From assembly GCA_021324735.1 (NCBI GenBank), contig JAJPIO010000015.1, forward strand, positions 1-64,000: DNA of 64,000 nt, given 5' to 3'. This DNA is from Bacteroidota bacterium. Lineage in GTDB: Bacteria > Bacteroidota > Ignavibacteria > Palsa-1295. A program made the position numbers and the translations under genes. Below, piece by piece: positions 62,238 through 64,000 of this stretch (position 1 is its first letter; each line of letters opens with the position of its first letter). The notes beneath the pieces were generated by a model. The model was not told the origin of the DNA and ran no database searches. It saw only the letters and a program-made list of their open reading frames with translations.

Positions 62238-62525
62238 GGAAGTCTAACACATAATTATCGTTATCTCTCCACATTGAAGCCTGTGTGTGCCGCTATTGCT
62301 AATGCTGAGTTGATGGGACGTCGAGCAGAACGCCGTGACCTAAAGGACACGACTACAACTTGCGCGCATTCGGTCACGAAGGATCTCATCTTTATAGCCG
62401 GCGGTGAATCCGTGATGGTAGAAGGTGCGAGAACCAGTGTCAGACACTGGCCCGTTACGTATGGTGTGTCCAGCGCAAAATACAGTACCGATGGAGAAAG
62501 ATCGATGTTGAGCAAGCTAAATTAA

Positions 62526-63050
62526 ATGAAGAGTGTCGTTGTAATAGTCCTCGTTGTTCTTCCAGTAATGCTTCGAGCGCAGGATACACCATATTCCGCA
62601 CCCGAACTAACGTTATTCGAGCGTGCCGGTTATGTTGCGGGGACATCGCTCGTATTCTCGTTCGCCGATTATGTTGGTTACAATGCAGTCCGCGTAAACA
62701 ATCAAGCTCCGTTGTGGTATAGGATATCTCAGATCGGATTGCAGGCGGGTTTATCCTACCTGTTGTACCGGATCTGTGGACTTTCTTCAGCGATCGCATT
62801 TAATGTGATCTGGTGGACATGGGGGGACGATATTGCGTATTACGGATGGGCTGATCTCATTAATCCAGCACGCGGCCCTGGAAGCGAGTGGGAAAATCGT
62901 GAGCATAATGGCTTGCGGGATAACCAAATAACATGGGCATACTGGACTCCCATCGGTCTTTTACGACCGATGGGGTCTCGAATCCCAAGAGACGTGCTGA
63001 TACCGCAAGCGATAGTAGGATTGTCTGTTTCAATGGCAATTCTTTGGTAA
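62526..63050 (+). CDS. Hypothetical membrane protein
   Basis: 174 residues with a signal-like N-terminus (VVVIVLVVLPVMLRA then QD) and two to three further hydrophobic segments (ISQIGLQAGLSYLLYRICGL, IPQAIVGLSVSMAILW). A Trp/Tyr-rich middle (VIWWTWGDDIAYYGWADLIN) suggests a membrane-embedded site. No family recognised. It sits between the intact and broken DUF2905 copies. Confidence 0.6.
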   Translation: MKSVVVIVLVVLPVMLRAQDTPYSAPELTLFERAGYVAGTSLVFSFADYVGYNAVRVNNQAPLWYRISQIGLQAGLSYLLYRICGLSSAIAFNVIWWTWGDDIAYYGWADLINPARGPGSEWENREHNGLRDNQITWAYWTPIGLLRPMGSRIPRDVLIPQAIVGLSVSMAILW

Positions 63051-63258
63051 GAATGAAATGAAGTTCTTGCAATATGCCTTTTCGTTTGTTTGCGCCAATA
63101 ACAAAGGCGCAAGCTAAAGTGGCAGTTGCCAGTTGCATACAGACTTAATTACTCCCGCTAAACATAAACGCTATCGCTTAAGCCCTGGATAGAATGTCCT
63201 GCCGTCGAAAAGATGACATCCGTGTAATTGCATAGTCTCATGAGATATTAGTGCCACT

Positions 63259-63473
63259 TACAACCATCTCCTCACCACCAAATCAAACTTACCACGATCG
63301 AGATGAGGAGCATCGAGGTGATTGGAATAAACACGCGCACGTTATCCGACGAGTAACGAATGTCGCCTGGAAGTTTGCCGAACCAGGAGAGCAGATTCGT
63401 TTGCCAGCGCGAGTCCGATGAGGATGGCGGCCGCACCGAAGAGAATGAAGAGAAATCCGACCGTACGATGCAC
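63259..63473 (-). pseudogene. Broken DUF2905 copy
   Basis: Starts with GTG 63473 (VHRTVGFLFILFGAAAILIG), then one extra G after GLAL shifts the frame. The next frame continues TNLLSWFGKLPGDIRYSSDN and VRVFIPITSMLLISIVVSL before stopping early. DNA differs from the intact copy at roughly a fifth of positions, so this is an old paralogue, not an assembly duplicate. Confidence 0.75.
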
Positions 63474-63743
63474 GCAGCTATAGCCGATTCACGCATGGCG
63501 TCATGCTGCCGTATCCCACGTGCATGAAATTTTGAGAAATGTTTGATGGGCACCTTGCGCTGGAGATTCCAAAGTATTATGTTGCTCCTGTGATGATGGG
63601 CACCACTTGCCGAGATGAAGGATGAAAGATGAAAAGAGGCCACTATTGCCAGGCTTACTTTTCAAGAAAATGGTGCTTTTATGAAAACAAAACTCAATTC
63701 TCTGTAGCAGCTATGGTTGCGAAGAATGGCGTTGAAAAAGAAA

Positions 63744-63970
63744 TCTTCAAAAAATCTTCATTTTCTCGGAATTCGGAGAACTTCGGATGGGGGAGTTGAG
63801 TTATACGGCCCGCCAATCGAAACGGGACATCAATCACCGATGACCCGCCTGCCGGAAAGGTGTCGAAGGACAAACCACCCGCGAAGGAAAAAATCTTAAA
63901 AATCTCTAAAAATCGAACGGAAGTGAGAACTTCCGGTGAGGGACCGTGGTTATACCCGCCCCTCGCATGA
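63744..63970. repeat. Two diverged ~70-bp direct repeats, no gene seen
   Basis: Unit a (about 63744-63815) and unit b (about 63890-63962) share AAATCTTCAAAAA-type A-rich DNA, then GAGAACTTC-GG-TGGGG/TGAGGG and GTTATAC-GGCCCGCC/CCGCCC. Open frames cross the units, but none resembles a protein family. The stretch 63480-63740 shows nothing recognisable. Confidence 0.45.
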
Positions 63971-64000
63971 GGGATTTTTTCTGCCACTTTCGAGCGGCGA

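Noticed and set aside
62232-62525. Overlapping open frames on both strands (97 and 84 residues)
   Set aside because: Neither has a recognisable motif or start signal, and the + frame begins inside the DUF2905 gene.

Overview
This 64-kb window looks like a chromosome segment of a Gram-negative bacterium of the Bacteroidota/Chlorobi (FCB) group. The lineage evidence is a Kdo transferase for LPS, a subtilisin-like protease ending in a type IX secretion (T9SS) sorting domain, an OmpA/PD40 protein resembling PorE, a 31-residue ribosomal protein of the AURKAIP1/COX24 (mS38-like) type, and many starts without a Shine-Dalgarno sequence. Candidatus Kapabacteria or Ignavibacteria is my best guess from gene style; I cannot prove it without a search. 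I saw no rRNA, tRNA, CRISPR array, integrase or complete insertion sequence.

Region 1 (1-12.5 kb, + strand) is one long, tightly overlapping operon. It holds aroA (cut by the window edge), aroE, aroC, an aroK-aroB fusion and aroQ, then a UbiA-type prenyltransferase, UbiX and UbiD. It continues with folB, folK, a deoxynucleoside kinase, a small membrane protein and an OmpA/PD40 outer-membrane protein. Chorismate made by the first part feeds quinone synthesis and folate.

Region 2 (12.5-26.2 kb) is mixed housekeeping: lipA, waaA, a cell-wall amidase, yajQ, TPR proteins, an mS38-like ribosomal protein and HU. A surface-glycan cluster follows (GT4, AsnB-type amidotransferase, TPR glycosyltransferase), then Hsp20 and a split transketolase.

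Region 3 (26.2-30.9 kb) is accessory. A field of palindromic REP-like repeats precedes an OLD-type ATPase/TOPRIM nuclease whose C-terminus imitates the SSB tail (DDDLPF). Two uncharacterised membrane/coiled-coil genes follow. A 1.2-kb stretch with hairpins, a possible small gene and a strong terminator closes the region.

Region 4 (30.9-58.5 kb) is mainly cell envelope. It has two SurA-like isomerases, three M16 peptidases (one lacking the zinc motif), a MoxR / T9SS protease / BatA-VWA module, a DUF4382 lipoprotein, a lytic transglycosylase, pyrDK and a large TPR lipoprotein. Next come two near-twin sugar-phosphate transferases around an FAD oxidoreductase, a TIGR03118 lipoprotein and an MFS transporter.

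Region 5 (58.6-64 kb) is a decaying accessory zone. It contains a frameshifted acetyltransferase, three remnants of T9SS sorting domains (one interrupted by a hairpin-rich inverted-repeat element), an unknown gene whose 3' end runs into one of these remnants, a divergent TIR-domain gene with a beta-solenoid-like linker, and intact plus broken copies of a DUF2905 gene. The most likely new systems are the OLD/membrane cassette (26.9-29.7 kb) and the TIR / 186-residue-protein pair (59.6-61.8 kb).
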